A stretch of 64,000 nucleotides of DNA from Aurantibacillus circumpalustris (GCF_029625215.1 NZ_CP121197.1:310001-374000); one strand, 5' to 3'; positions 34,661 through 44,154 are shown, numbered from the stretch's first letter. Translations and numbers: made by a program. The notes: generated by a model from the sequence alone, not told the origin.

Positions 34661-35899
34661 CTAGTTTGCACTAATTTGAGAACAAAACACCTTATAGTTA
34701 TCTTCCGCATTAAAATTATTTTCCCAAAAAATACGAACACCGATTCGGAATTGCTCAGTATTTTTATCAGATCCAATAAAATCTTCGATTTGTTTTGCAA
34801 CTGCAATTGCTTTAAAATCTTTTTCAATTAAAATACCTGTTTGATTAGTTACAATTTCTTTACATCCCCCAACATCAGTGGATAATATAGGTATACCAAA
34901 ACTAATGGCTTCAATCATTGAAAAAGGAAGGCCTTCTGAACGACTCAAACTCAAAAAAAGGTTAACAGGATTCTCCTCATAATATTTAAAAACTTCTTTA
35001 GATGATAAACTCCCTGTAAAACAACAGGTAATATTCGGTGGTAATTGCTCTGCTTTTCTTTTAATCATTCCTAACCCTTCACCTCCCCCAATCAAAGTCC
35101 ATTTAATTTTAAAGTCAGCTTTAACGTTTGCCAAGATATCGCAAACCAAATCTAATCGTTTAATTTCGCTAACATGGGCGCAACTAACAATGTGAAAAAC
35201 ATCACCATTCATTTGATTTAAACTACTATTTTGAAATCCCAAATAAGAAAATTCTATTTTTTTTTTGTACCCGCTATAAGATTTTTTTAAATAGTGCATC
35301 CCCATTTGCGAAACAGCATATACCTTTTTAACCCCTGCTAACATAAATCTCTTGAAAGGGTGGTAACCAAATTGGGTTTGGTCCTTAAATATTTCGAAGC
35401 CATGAGCTCTTGAAACAAATTTTAAGGTTTTATAATTTTTATCCTCTTTAATAATAGATAATATAATTGCCCAACGATCAAACCAATAAGAGTAAAATAC
35501 CACATTGTCATATGGAATATCATTTAAATAATTTTTTAATATATCTGCGCGATACGCTTGTTGTAAAAAATCAACGGATAAATTTCTGAATTGCTTTATG
35601 GATAAAATTGGGTTATGCATTAATTCATTAAACATAACCTTAGCAAACAAAAATAAATTCTGTTTCAAGCTATTTAAAGAGTTATAATTTTTAAAATGAT
35701 TTTCAAATAAATAAACTGTCTTTACATTACTTGGCATTTTTTTAGTTTCAAATTTTCCAGACGGCTTTTCTGAGGGAAAAATTACTACTTCCTCAAAATA
35801 TTCTGATAAGAATTTAATTTCGCCTTCTATAAATACTTCACTTTCTCCATAAGGAAAATTTTGAGTGAACAAATAACACGTTTTCTTTGAGTTATTCAT
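34661..35899 (-). CDS. Glycosyltransferase, GT4 family
   Basis: A 412-residue GT-B transferase. The ATG at 35899 is preferred over a TTG two codons upstream. Features include a C-terminal donor domain with WTLIGGGEGLGMIK, CCFTGSLSSKEVFKYY and SLSRSEGLPFSMIEAISFGIPILSTDVGG, which is the classic GT4 E-x7-E signature. It overlaps the GT39-like gene by 8 bp. It probably adds one sugar of the repeat unit. Strongly AT-rich like the downstream cassette. Confidence 0.9.
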   Translation of the reverse strand: MNNSKKTCYLFTQNFPYGESEVFIEGEIKFLSEYFEEVVIFPSEKPSGKFETKKMPSNVKTVYLFENHFKNYNSLNSLKQNLFLFAKVMFNELMHNPILSIKQFRNLSVDFLQQAYRADILKNYLNDIPYDNVVFYSYWFDRWAIILSIIKEDKNYKTLKFVSRAHGFEIFKDQTQFGYHPFKRFMLAGVKKVYAVSQMGMHYLKKSYSGYKKKIEFSYLGFQNSSLNQMNGDVFHIVSCAHVSEIKRLDLVCDILANVKADFKIKWTLIGGGEGLGMIKRKAEQLPPNITCCFTGSLSSKEVFKYYEENPVNLFLSLSRSEGLPFSMIEAISFGIPILSTDVGGCKEIVTNQTGILIEKDFKAIAVAKQIEDFIGSDKNTEQFRIGVRIFWENNFNAEDNYKVFCSQISAN

Positions 35900-37460
35900 G
35901 CACAACTTTGTAAATTCTAACTTTTCCGAATACTGTATCCAAAAAAACCGTTTTATTTAATTGCAAACGCATCAGTGAATCTCCCTTCCCCTCCATTTCA
36001 TCTTTTAAACTTCCATGTCTCCGAATACTGGTTTCAAAATTCTTCAGATAAGTTAGGATATAATCGGCCTTTTCCTTTTCAATAGTCGCGGGGTTTATAA
36101 AGTCTATCCAGCTGATCTTTTGTTTCAAATCTTCGTAAGGATACGTGTCAGAAAAAGGATGGTATCTGCCTGTTTGTAAAAAGTCCTTGTAGGGATACCA
36201 AACGGATATGTCTTGAACAGCTACAAATGTTTCACTTTTATTTTTGAGATAGTTATGCGCTTTAGAAGAATTGACTACAATCTCTGTTGATTGTTCAGAC
36301 AAGTCCTTTAAGCTTATAATTCGTGAAATTGAAAACAAGCTGGTTATGAAAAAACAGGTCAGAATAAATATTTTAGAAACATTTATCCGTTTGGTTGGTA
36401 AAATGTCCTCGTCAAGAAATGTCAGTAAGCCCAAAGCCATAAATATAAAACCGGTCCAAAGATAATGAGGCCACATACGCTTTGTAAGAAGAATGACGGG
36501 TAACAAAAAGCAAAAACCAATTAATAATACAATAAGTGATGAGGAGATTTTTTTTGTTTTAAAATAATTTATCGTTAGCAGCCCAATTAAAAAGAGAAAA
36601 AGGCAGAACATAATAAGGCCTAACAGCGTATTACCTCCATAGTATTTAAACAAACCATCTTTCAACCATTCTATAATCGTAGCTCCGGTATCATCATAAT
36701 GGCCTGTGTTTTTAAATGTAGATTTAATATACGTTTTTAGAAAAACGGGTTTGATTGGGCTTAATAATAAGGCAGGCATCGCAATTAATAATCCGGCTAA
36801 AAAATAGAAAGCAGAAACCAGTCCTGTTTTAAATTTAAATTGTCCGTTAAAAGCCGGAAGTAAAAAAAATAGCGGCAAGATCAGTAATACATTGAACTTC
36901 AAACCATAAGCCATTCCCAGAAAAATAAAATGTTTACCATAAGCCCAGTTGTTTTTTAAACTATAATATAAAAATACCGCTAACACAAAGAGTTGAAGAG
37001 GTTCCGGTTTCGGAATAATAATGAAATAAGCTGAATAATAAAGGCTTAATACTCCTAAATAAAAAAAGGCTCTGTTCAAACTATTTTTTAAAAATGTTCT
37101 TCCTAATAAACAAACCCCTAAAAAAAGAAACAAAACGTGCGTCATACGGATACTAAACACCAATGCACTTATTCCCCAGATCTTATAAGGTAAAAAAGCA
37201 AAAAGCGCATCGGTATAGAACATCATCCTACCATAAAAATAGATGTCGCCTGCGACTAAACCCATAAAAAAATGTTTAAAAGAAGCAGGTTCAAGGATTG
37301 AAAACACCTCCCTTACTGTAAGATACTCATCATGACCTGAGAAAGTATAATTTACATTTGCGCCTTCTAAAAATTGCAGATTCAACATCACAGAATAACA
37401 CATCAACACAATAAATGCGATAGATTCAGTTGCGTATTTTTTGAAAAAACTATTAATCAT
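35892..37460 (-). CDS. GT-C (GT39-like) membrane glycosyltransferase
   Basis: A 522-residue protein with around ten to twelve hydrophobic segments and a C-terminal soluble domain. The first extracytoplasmic loop has GHDEYLTVREV, placing an Asp-Glu pair where GT-C enzymes keep their catalytic acidic residue. Such transferases use a polyprenyl-phosphate sugar on the outer membrane face. The next gene upstream is a DPM1-like GT2 that could make that donor, overlapping by 8 bp, so the two are a likely pair. Family placement is by topology and motif; sugar identity is unknown. Confidence 0.68.
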   Translation of the reverse strand: MINSFFKKYATESIAFIVLMCYSVMLNLQFLEGANVNYTFSGHDEYLTVREVFSILEPASFKHFFMGLVAGDIYFYGRMMFYTDALFAFLPYKIWGISALVFSIRMTHVLFLFLGVCLLGRTFLKNSLNRAFFYLGVLSLYYSAYFIIIPKPEPLQLFVLAVFLYYSLKNNWAYGKHFIFLGMAYGLKFNVLLILPLFFLLPAFNGQFKFKTGLVSAFYFLAGLLIAMPALLLSPIKPVFLKTYIKSTFKNTGHYDDTGATIIEWLKDGLFKYYGGNTLLGLIMFCLFLFLIGLLTINYFKTKKISSSLIVLLIGFCFLLPVILLTKRMWPHYLWTGFIFMALGLLTFLDEDILPTKRINVSKIFILTCFFITSLFSISRIISLKDLSEQSTEIVVNSSKAHNYLKNKSETFVAVQDISVWYPYKDFLQTGRYHPFSDTYPYEDLKQKISWIDFINPATIEKEKADYILTYLKNFETSIRRHGSLKDEMEGKGDSLMRLQLNKTVFLDTVFGKVRIYKVVHE

Positions 37461-38181
37461 TTTTTAATTTCTTTTTTAATTCAAATATATAAGTCAGTGT
37501 ACGTTTTATTAGTTTTTTTCTGACTTTGAAACTACTCCCGCTTCCTCCTTTTGCCTCTCCTGCAACTCGCTTTGCAAAATAAACCGGGAAATCAATGATC
37601 TGCCCATGTTTTTTTGCGCAATACAACAAATAGAGATCTAAAGAAAAATCATGTGGTGCATTTACTTCAAAACGATCAAAGAAAACTTTACTAAATAATT
37701 TCGGTTGCGCATTGATTTCGCTTAAACGTTCTCCTAATGCCAGTGAAGACAATAGGCCCATTCCATAAGAAAAAAAAGCCTCACTTGCTTTCCTATTTTT
37801 ACGAAAGCCTTTCACTAAAACCGCAGGATTGTTTTGCTTTTGAAATATCTCCAGGGCCTTTAAAACATCCATTGGATCAGTTTGTCGGTCAGCATGCGTG
37901 TAAGAAAGAATTTCACCCTTCGCATTTCTCAAGCCTTCCAGAATTCCAAATCCGTAACCTTTGTTCACAGGAACATTTACTACCTTGAAATTTTTAGAAT
38001 TACGTTTATTAAGTTCTTGTTCAAATATTAGTGCTGAATTATCAGTTGAGCCATTATTCACAAGTACAATTTCCAACTGTTGCTTAGCCTGTGTCAATTT
38101 ATCTAAACGCTCAAACAAAGCAGGTAAATTATCCTGTTCGTTATAACATGGCAATACCAAAGAAAGAAGGGTTTCTGTCAC
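37453..38181 (-). CDS. GT2 family, DPM1-like polyprenyl-phosphate glycosyltransferase
   Basis: A 242-residue GT-A enzyme. The N-terminus SLVLPCYNEQDNLPALFERL, NNGSTDNS and the DADG-equivalent THADRQTD motif are the GT2/DPM1 signature. No membrane segments at the C-terminus. The start is GTG at 38181, overlapping the upstream stop in a GTGA arrangement typical of coupled translation. It likely transfers a sugar to a polyprenyl phosphate for GT-C enzymes encoded nearby. Confidence 0.88.
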   Translation of the reverse strand: MTETLLSLVLPCYNEQDNLPALFERLDKLTQAKQQLEIVLVNNGSTDNSALIFEQELNKRNSKNFKVVNVPVNKGYGFGILEGLRNAKGEILSYTHADRQTDPMDVLKALEIFQKQNNPAVLVKGFRKNRKASEAFFSYGMGLLSSLALGERLSEINAQPKLFSKVFFDRFEVNAPHDFSLDLYLLYCAKKHGQIIDFPVYFAKRVAGEAKGGSGSSFKVRKKLIKRTLTYIFELKKKLKND

Positions 38182-38945
38182 AGTTTTTTAGAGATTAAAT
38201 CGTAATAATTACTCCAGTAATTAAAAGTTTGGTAATCCACCGGTGTACCCCAGCATACATAATGGTCAATTTCGAATACCTTTACTTTATAACCCAGTTC
38301 TATTAAATCATTTATGCACTCATCCACATAAAATTCATTATTTATTCTGCGGTTATTTGCAATCATGTGTTCTGCTGCTTTTACAAAATAGTCTGCTTTT
38401 TTAAACCAGAAAGCGCCCACAACCGCATGATCATTTTGTGGTGTGGAACTAATAGGCACTTTCACGCTCATACGCTCCACAACTTCGGAATTACCCTTCA
38501 ACTTTACCCAGCCATAGGCCTGTGGTTTGGCATCTACTGCAGGATTATTCCGGAATGTAAACACTAAAGCGTCTGCATCCTGTTTCACTTTTTCAAATGC
38601 CTTCAGGTCGTAAATCATACCGTTGTCACTGGCGCCAATCAACAATTCTTCATCCGCTCTAAAAACTTCTTTTGCTTTTAAGCAGGTGACTGCCTGTCCT
38701 TCCGTTAAGTGATCCAGAACTATTACATCCGCATTGGGGTAGTACTTTTTTAAATGCTGATCTATTTGATATTCGCTAATTTGAAAATCGCGTACAATAA
38801 AAGTATAGTTATCTGATTCCGGCAATGCTTTTGTGGCATTAATCACCATGGGTTCACCTAAAATTGGTAACAAGGGTTTTGGAATAGTATAACCCGCTTC
38901 TGTAAAACGGCTTCCTGCTCCAGCCATTGGTATTAAAGTTCTCAT
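38178..38945 (-). CDS. Sugar-phosphate nucleotidyltransferase-like protein (1)
   Basis: A 255-residue NTP_transferase-fold protein. The N-terminal PMAGAGSRFTEAG, IPKPLLPILGEPM gives the nucleotide-binding loop and Lys; the C-terminus carries WGTPVDYQ, common in capsule-type nucleotidyltransferases. It would activate a phosphorylated sugar or alditol with an NTP. Its stop overlaps the GT2 start and its start overlaps the second nucleotidyltransferase (ATGA), so three genes are coupled. It is a divergent tandem paralog of the next gene. The substrate cannot be assigned. Confidence 0.8.
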   Translation of the reverse strand: MRTLIPMAGAGSRFTEAGYTIPKPLLPILGEPMVINATKALPESDNYTFIVRDFQISEYQIDQHLKKYYPNADVIVLDHLTEGQAVTCLKAKEVFRADEELLIGASDNGMIYDLKAFEKVKQDADALVFTFRNNPAVDAKPQAYGWVKLKGNSEVVERMSVKVPISSTPQNDHAVVGAFWFKKADYFVKAAEHMIANNRRINNEFYVDECINDLIELGYKVKVFEIDHYVCWGTPVDYQTFNYWSNYYDLISKKL

Positions 38946-39727
38946 GCTGTTAAAGCCTTTCTATTATAATGCGACATAATTTCCATCCAGGTTTCATATT
39001 CCTTCAGGTCTTTTGGTGTACCCCACTGGCAAAAATAATCTACCTTATCGTAAACCAAAACATCCAAACCGTCCTGCACTAATAAATTATAGACAAGACT
39101 TATATAATACTCGCCATTTAAATCGTGTTTTTCGTCCATTAGTTTTTGGAAATATTTTTTTACGTATTTCCCTTTTGCAAAATAATACGTTCCTCCCGAA
39201 TGGCTTGTTTTTGTTTTGTCTGCTTCAAACGAGAACTTTTCTTTTATCTCCGTTAAATTTCCTTTTTCATCTTTTTTACAACTGGCATACAAGTTCTCCG
39301 GATGCATCAAATGGGGATGAAATCCTGTATAACAGGGTATAGCCCCATGTGATCCGCGTTGCTTTACTGTTTTTCGAAAATGTTCAAAATCCCAGATCTG
39401 AAAAAAATCGCAGTAATTTGTTATCACTTCAGCCTCATCATTAATTAAATCAAAAACTTTAGAGACCGCGTAAACAGGTCCCAGTTTATGCCCTTCAATA
39501 GAAACAATTTTACCATCTGGTTTAATACGTGTCAACTCAGATCTTAAGTTAGTTTCTCTTAAATGTTCTTCACGGCAAATAAAAATAAATTCATGATCGC
39601 CCGGAAACATATCGACAACCCATTCAATAATCGGCCGCCCATGTACTTTGATTAAAGGTTTGATGTCTTTGTAACCGGCATCCTGAAACCTTTTGCCTAG
39701 TCCTGAAAGAGGGATGATAATTTGCAT
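38942..39727 (-). CDS. Sugar-phosphate nucleotidyltransferase-like protein (2)
   Basis: A 261-residue paralog of the previous product: PLSGLGKRFQDAG, IKPLIKVHGRP, and a C-terminal CQWGTPKDL. The middle has YCDFFQIW in place of the usual D-x-D metal site, so the catalytic metal site differs from the first copy. Two tandem enzymes may activate different precursors or one may be regulatory. It follows the class II aldolase by 22 bp. Confidence 0.78.
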   Translation of the reverse strand: MQIIIPLSGLGKRFQDAGYKDIKPLIKVHGRPIIEWVVDMFPGDHEFIFICREEHLRETNLRSELTRIKPDGKIVSIEGHKLGPVYAVSKVFDLINDEAEVITNYCDFFQIWDFEHFRKTVKQRGSHGAIPCYTGFHPHLMHPENLYASCKKDEKGNLTEIKEKFSFEADKTKTSHSGGTYYFAKGKYVKKYFQKLMDEKHDLNGEYYISLVYNLLVQDGLDVLVYDKVDYFCQWGTPKDLKEYETWMEIMSHYNRKALTA

Positions 39728-39749
39728 AGAAATTGATCTAATGGGTTTC

Positions 39750-40805
39750 TTAAGATTTGTTCATTAAATTTTTACGGTGTTTCTCCATGTCCATATTATT
39801 AATGTAATCGATTTCTTCACCACTAATTAATCTTAATGTCTGACCCAACTCGAACAGAGTGCTGTACAAGAACAGATAAGCTGTCAGTGTTTCATGAATA
39901 GACATGGCTTCACGTTCGTTGCAGGCGTAACTTACCTTGTAATCAGCGCCAATATTTATCTTATTTCGCTGCTGCGAATTGAAGGAAATATTAGCATTAA
40001 AAAAAACTGTTTGATCAGGAAATAAAACCTGATCAAAAAAACTTAAGGTCACATTATTCTTTTTTAGAAAATCAGAACAATAAGTATTGACTGGAAAAAA
40101 TTCATTTTCTGTTTTGGATAAAACGGTACTTGGATAGGATTCGATTTTACTCGAAAACAATTCTGCGCAGACACTGTCTAATTCCGTTAATAAATCCACA
40201 ATTTTACTTGGTGAATCACCGTGCGCCACAATGCCATGATTTTCAAGAAAAAACAGTACAGGTTTATTAGTACGATGCTCTTCGGCATTTTTTAGTTCCT
40301 TGGTAATCAAATAAGACAAACCGAAACCAGGACTAACAAAAGGAATATACGCAATGGGTTGTTTTAAACGCTCACTTATTTTTTGAATAAGTTCAGAACT
40401 ATTTGTATTGCAATTTATCAGATTGGTCCATACAGAATGCGTGTGCACAACATATTTATCTAACACGGCGTGAAAACCAGTTTCCATTGAAGGCTTAGGA
40501 AATTTGATACCTGCTGCATCACTTAAAATGTTTTGAGAAACAAGTTCAAGGGATTCTTTTTCGCATTTCTCTTTTGATATCACTTCCACAGTAGAAAAGT
40601 AATCAGCAATAGCTCTTGCATTAACTGCAGAGATGCCGGATTTTTCACTTAACTCATTGAAGCGATATCCCGAAGCTTTTATGAGCATGTCTCCAGATTC
40701 GTTTTTTACAGAAGTATTTCCACCAGGCCCTTGAATAAGATCTGGTCTACCAACAAAGGGCTTGGTTAAATTTAAAAGTTCAGAGATTGCTTTTGAAAAA
40801 TCCAT
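39750..40805 (-). CDS. Class II aldolase/adducin family protein
   Basis: A 351-residue protein. The ATG at 40805 is chosen because it lies 2 bp past the stop of the upstream gene and directly precedes the conserved domain; a longer frame would overlap that gene by 76 bp. GGNTSVK, a catalytic Glu region METGFHAVL, zinc ligands HTHS and ENHGIVAHG are the class II aldolase signature. Related enzymes cleave or form ketose phosphates (fuculose, rhamnulose, ribulose). The C-terminal 130 residues after the domain are unassigned. Context with a kinase, HAD and nucleotidyltransferases suggests a precursor pathway for an unusual glycan component. Confidence 0.83.
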   Translation of the reverse strand: MDFSKAISELLNLTKPFVGRPDLIQGPGGNTSVKNESGDMLIKASGYRFNELSEKSGISAVNARAIADYFSTVEVISKEKCEKESLELVSQNILSDAAGIKFPKPSMETGFHAVLDKYVVHTHSVWTNLINCNTNSSELIQKISERLKQPIAYIPFVSPGFGLSYLITKELKNAEEHRTNKPVLFFLENHGIVAHGDSPSKIVDLLTELDSVCAELFSSKIESYPSTVLSKTENEFFPVNTYCSDFLKKNNVTLSFFDQVLFPDQTVFFNANISFNSQQRNKINIGADYKVSYACNEREAMSIHETLTAYLFLYSTLFELGQTLRLISGEEIDYINNMDMEKHRKNLMNKS

Positions 40806-40807
40806 TT

Positions 40808-42901
40808 TTAATTCGCCTTTATGCGGCTGAAAACAATGTATATGGTAAAAAGTTGCAAAATACCTTCGTAGTCTTCTTTCCACTGCGCGTTGTAAACTCC
40901 CACCTCTTCTAACTCAGGAATAAGTTGGGAAGCCAAAATATCTAAAGCCTCGCTGTTGATATTACCTTTAAGTGTAAGTATTATCCTACTTTCGGTATAG
41001 TCAACGTTTATTTGAATTGTGTTAATTAATACGATTTTTTCGAGCAGCGCTTCCAGGTTTTCGTTGTTATTGAAACTCAATTTTAATCCTAGATCAGGCT
41101 CAATACTTAAGTCGTTTGGATCTAATGTATTCGTACTAAAAAAACTAACAATCATGTCAGCATTTTCAGACTGTGAGCGTATATACTTTAAAGAATCTTC
41201 TTCGCGCTTTTTTAACTGCTCAAGAACCTGTTCTGGCGCATATCCTCTTTTTGCAGCATCACGTTTTACCTTCCACCAAACACGAAGGTTTTCATCGGGC
41301 TCCATAAATATTTTTAAATCATACACATCCGAATGATTTTTTAAATAAAACGAATGAAGACCTTCAAAAATCAGTAGCTTATTTGATTTGATAAATTGAG
41401 GTAAAGTAAATTTACCTGTTGAGTGATCATAAAAACTTCTTTTAATTCCTTTTCCGGTTTTTAAACTTTTTGCCTGGCTCAAATCTTCGTGCAATTTATT
41501 CGCGCGTGGATCGAGGTGAGTAAAGTTGTTCCAGTTGTCATTACCCCTTTCCCACTTATGCATATCGTCACCGCGAATAACGCTTGTATTCTGTGTTTCG
41601 AAAATGGATAGGAGAGAATTGCTCAATGTAGATTTTCCCGCTGCGGAATCACCGCCTATACCAATTAAATAAGGTTGCGATAAAAATTTTGTTTGAATAT
41701 TATTATGAATGCCTTTTTTAAATACCAGATAAGCAATAAAGGTTAAAGTTGTTTGTAGAAGCGTAAAAGTAATATCCAGCGCTTTTGGATTTTTTAAGAA
41801 CGCGAAAGGAAGTTCATTTTCGCGGCCTCCTAAATTAAAAGCGATCAGGTAATCAGAATTTTGAACTAGCCCAAAATAAACAAAATAAAATATGTTGAGT
41901 AAAATTAACAACTGACGATCCTCTTTATCCTGCTTAATTGCAAAATAGATTAAGAAAGGAAAAATCCAATAGTACCATCCTTGCATTGGAGCAACCATTA
42001 GGGTTAAAGCCAAAAAGGTAAAGGTTAGAAAAAGGATTAATTGATCGCGATTTACAAATTTAAAATGCAGGTACCAGATAAGCAGTGAAAAATAAATTGC
42101 AGGAATAAAATAAATTTTAAGCGTACCATTAAACTGGTAAAATAAATCAAATACCTGCTGTTGAACAGGATTGTTGTAAACCATACTTATAAAAGCAGGA
42201 GAAAATAAATACGGCAAATTAATGAGAAAAACCACTACTCCAAAAAGTGCAAGCGGCAAAAGACCTTTTCGCCAGCTCATATTTTGCGTGCGCCATAAAT
42301 AAATACTATAAAAAGGAAACACCAAAACCATGTTCGTTTTGCAACCAATTGCAAAAGCAAGAAACAGAAAAGAAAGCACCCACTTTTGCTTAAATAGGAA
42401 ATACAGAGAAATAAATAAAACGGCAATTGGAAGAACATCTAACTGACCATGGAAATAATTAATATATATAAGTACAGGTGATAGCCAATACCACACCAAA
42501 ACCTCACGCATGCGTGTTTTAAGCCAGCGTATCAAAACAAATAGAATACACAGGTCTGCTAATAATAGAGGGATGCGATAAACAAAACTTTCAAATAAAT
42601 TTAGGACACCGTCCGTGGAACAAAACGGTGAGAAAATAATGCGAGGGATGCTAAACAACCACAACATCATAGGTGGATACGGAAATTCATTCCCTTTACC
42701 CTGCTCAATAAAATGCGCGTAAGGATTTTCGAAACCACTGCTTACAAAATACTCAACAAAAGGAGCAAATAAGTCTCTTAAATAAGCAGAGGCAAAAAAG
42801 AAGGACAAGAGTATCTTTATACTCAAACCTGCCCAAAACAATCTTGATTTCAACAAAGGGAGTTTGCTCCTACCTTGTTTATCGTTTAATAATGTAATCA
42901 C
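40808..42901 (-). CDS. Fusion: GT87-like membrane glycosyltransferase plus uridine kinase-like domain
   Basis: A 697-residue protein starting with GTG. Residues 1-395 form about ten membrane segments; the loop with FPYPPMMLW (about 73-81) is the GT87/PIG-M-like signature seen in polyprenyl-mannose-dependent enzymes. Residues 410-620 are a P-loop kinase of the uridine kinase/phosphoribulokinase type: GGDSAAGKST Walker A (416-425), RGDDMHKW, LIFEGLHSFYL, and a lid-like KRDAAKRGY. The C-terminal 80 residues are unassigned. The kinase half would sit in the cytoplasm. A kinase fused to a GT-C enzyme is unusual; it may phosphorylate a small alcohol, sugar or lipid precursor. Flanked by class II aldolase and HAD genes in one operon. 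Confidence 0.75.
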   Translation of the reverse strand: MITLLNDKQGRSKLPLLKSRLFWAGLSIKILLSFFFASAYLRDLFAPFVEYFVSSGFENPYAHFIEQGKGNEFPYPPMMLWLFSIPRIIFSPFCSTDGVLNLFESFVYRIPLLLADLCILFVLIRWLKTRMREVLVWYWLSPVLIYINYFHGQLDVLPIAVLFISLYFLFKQKWVLSFLFLAFAIGCKTNMVLVFPFYSIYLWRTQNMSWRKGLLPLALFGVVVFLINLPYLFSPAFISMVYNNPVQQQVFDLFYQFNGTLKIYFIPAIYFSLLIWYLHFKFVNRDQLILFLTFTFLALTLMVAPMQGWYYWIFPFLIYFAIKQDKEDRQLLILLNIFYFVYFGLVQNSDYLIAFNLGGRENELPFAFLKNPKALDITFTLLQTTLTFIAYLVFKKGIHNNIQTKFLSQPYLIGIGGDSAAGKSTLSNSLLSIFETQNTSVIRGDDMHKWERGNDNWNNFTHLDPRANKLHEDLSQAKSLKTGKGIKRSFYDHSTGKFTLPQFIKSNKLLIFEGLHSFYLKNHSDVYDLKIFMEPDENLRVWWKVKRDAAKRGYAPEQVLEQLKKREEDSLKYIRSQSENADMIVSFFSTNTLDPNDLSIEPDLGLKLSFNNNENLEALLEKIVLINTIQINVDYTESRIILTLKGNINSEALDILASQLIPELEEVGVYNAQWKEDYEGILQLFTIYIVFSRIKAN

Positions 42902-42905
42902 TGTC

Positions 42906-43559
42906 TTAATTATTATTTGCTTGGATTAAATAGCTTTTTATCCCGAGCGCTGAGGCTCCGGCAATGTCTTTTTTTTCGTTATCACCTATCATTATTGCGT
43001 CGGTAGCATTCACGTGTAACTTTTCTAATGCCAAATTAAAGATTTCGGAGGACGGTTTCTCGACTCCTGCTTCTTCTGAACTCACAAGAAAGTCGAAGTA
43101 ATTTCCCAGTCCCAAATGAATCCACTTTTTCATTTGAATCTGCGTCGTCAAATCGGTTACAATGCATGTTTTGATATTTTTTTGTTTTAGTACTTCTAAA
43201 AAGATCTTCGCTTCCGGATCTAATTTCATAATAGAAATAAATTCTGACCAAAAAAGTTCCTCCATTTCAAGGGCATATGTTGGATTACTCTTATTAAAAA
43301 TAAATTCGTACTGTTTTTGAAAATAAAGTAATCGCGAGTGCGAAGAACCCTGACCATGCAAATCTGCGTGTACTTTCTCCCGCGCCAATTTCCATGTTCT
43401 CTCAAAATCACCTTCAGATATTGCGTATTTTTTAAAAGCCAGGCTTACACAGGCATTAAAACCTTTTTTTTGAGAAGGCTCATACGCATAAAGTGTGTCA
43501 TCGAGATCGAACAATACTGCTTTTACGCCATTTAGATCAATGTCTGAATAATTCCGCAT
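42906..43559 (-). CDS. HAD-superfamily phosphatase/hydrolase
   Basis: A 217-residue HAD hydrolase. The ATG at 43559 is preferred over an in-frame GTG at 43592 that would overlap the upstream gene. Catalytic motif I is VLFDLDDTLY, motif II IVTDLTTQ, motif III the Lys of GVEKPSSEIF, and motif IV IGDNEKKDI. A helical cap lies between motifs I and II. It would dephosphorylate a small phosphometabolite. Gap to the GDPD-like gene is 5 bp, so one transcript. Confidence 0.9.
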   Translation of the reverse strand: MRNYSDIDLNGVKAVLFDLDDTLYAYEPSQKKGFNACVSLAFKKYAISEGDFERTWKLAREKVHADLHGQGSSHSRLLYFQKQYEFIFNKSNPTYALEMEELFWSEFISIMKLDPEAKIFLEVLKQKNIKTCIVTDLTTQIQMKKWIHLGLGNYFDFLVSSEEAGVEKPSSEIFNLALEKLHVNATDAIMIGDNEKKDIAGASALGIKSYLIQANNN

Positions 43560-43564
43560 AAGGG

Positions 43565-44143
43565 TTACCAAAGTTCGGGACGTTTGGTGCACACCGCATC
43601 CAAGTCCATTCCTTTTAATTTTTGTTTAAATTTTTCTATTTTACTTAGGTCAAAGCCCTGTAGTTCTGGAGAGACTAAACACAATTTGAAATGTTTTTTT
43701 AGCAGCGCATAATTTTCAAAGGTTAATGGGAGATCTGTAAAACAATCAACCCAAACCCAGTCTACTTTTCCTGCAAATTTCATAACAAAATCGAGTGGTT
43801 CGTATTCCGAAAAACGCACCGCCATTTTTGAAACGCCTTTCTTCATGTACTTAATTAAAAAAGGTAATGAAAGATCTAAGAAAAAGTAATCTTTAATTTG
43901 TTGGGCTTCCATTAACTGAAGGATGCGTTCTTCCATCCCTTCCGCTTTTGTATTAAGTATGATAAAACTATGTTTATAATATTTTAACCACTCTTCAAAA
44001 TCTTCGCCATCAGTAAACGCGTCGTGATGGATAATTATTTTTGTACCATAGGGACGAAGATCAAGTTCTACGCCGTATTCCAGAGGTGTAGCTTTAAGCT
44101 GTTCGATGGTGTTTATGCGGTGTGCGATTTTTAACAGAGCCAT
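43565..44143 (-). CDS. GDPD-like TIM-barrel protein
   Basis: A 192-residue protein resembling the front part of glycerophosphodiester phosphodiesterases. AHR (His8, Arg9), ELDLR (Glu27, Asp29) and HHDAF (His39/40, Asp41) supply the family's catalytic residues in order. It is shorter than most GDPDs (about 240-260), lacks the ENT motif after the HR pair, and has no signal peptide. It may therefore act on a cytoplasmic phosphodiester or phosphosugar rather than a lipid. It sits in the aldolase/HAD/kinase group. Confidence 0.65.
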   Translation of the reverse strand: MALLKIAHRINTIEQLKATPLEYGVELDLRPYGTKIIIHHDAFTDGEDFEEWLKYYKHSFIILNTKAEGMEERILQLMEAQQIKDYFFLDLSLPFLIKYMKKGVSKMAVRFSEYEPLDFVMKFAGKVDWVWVDCFTDLPLTFENYALLKKHFKLCLVSPELQGFDLSKIEKFKQKLKGMDLDAVCTKRPELW

Positions 44144-44154
44144 GCGTTAAGTAA

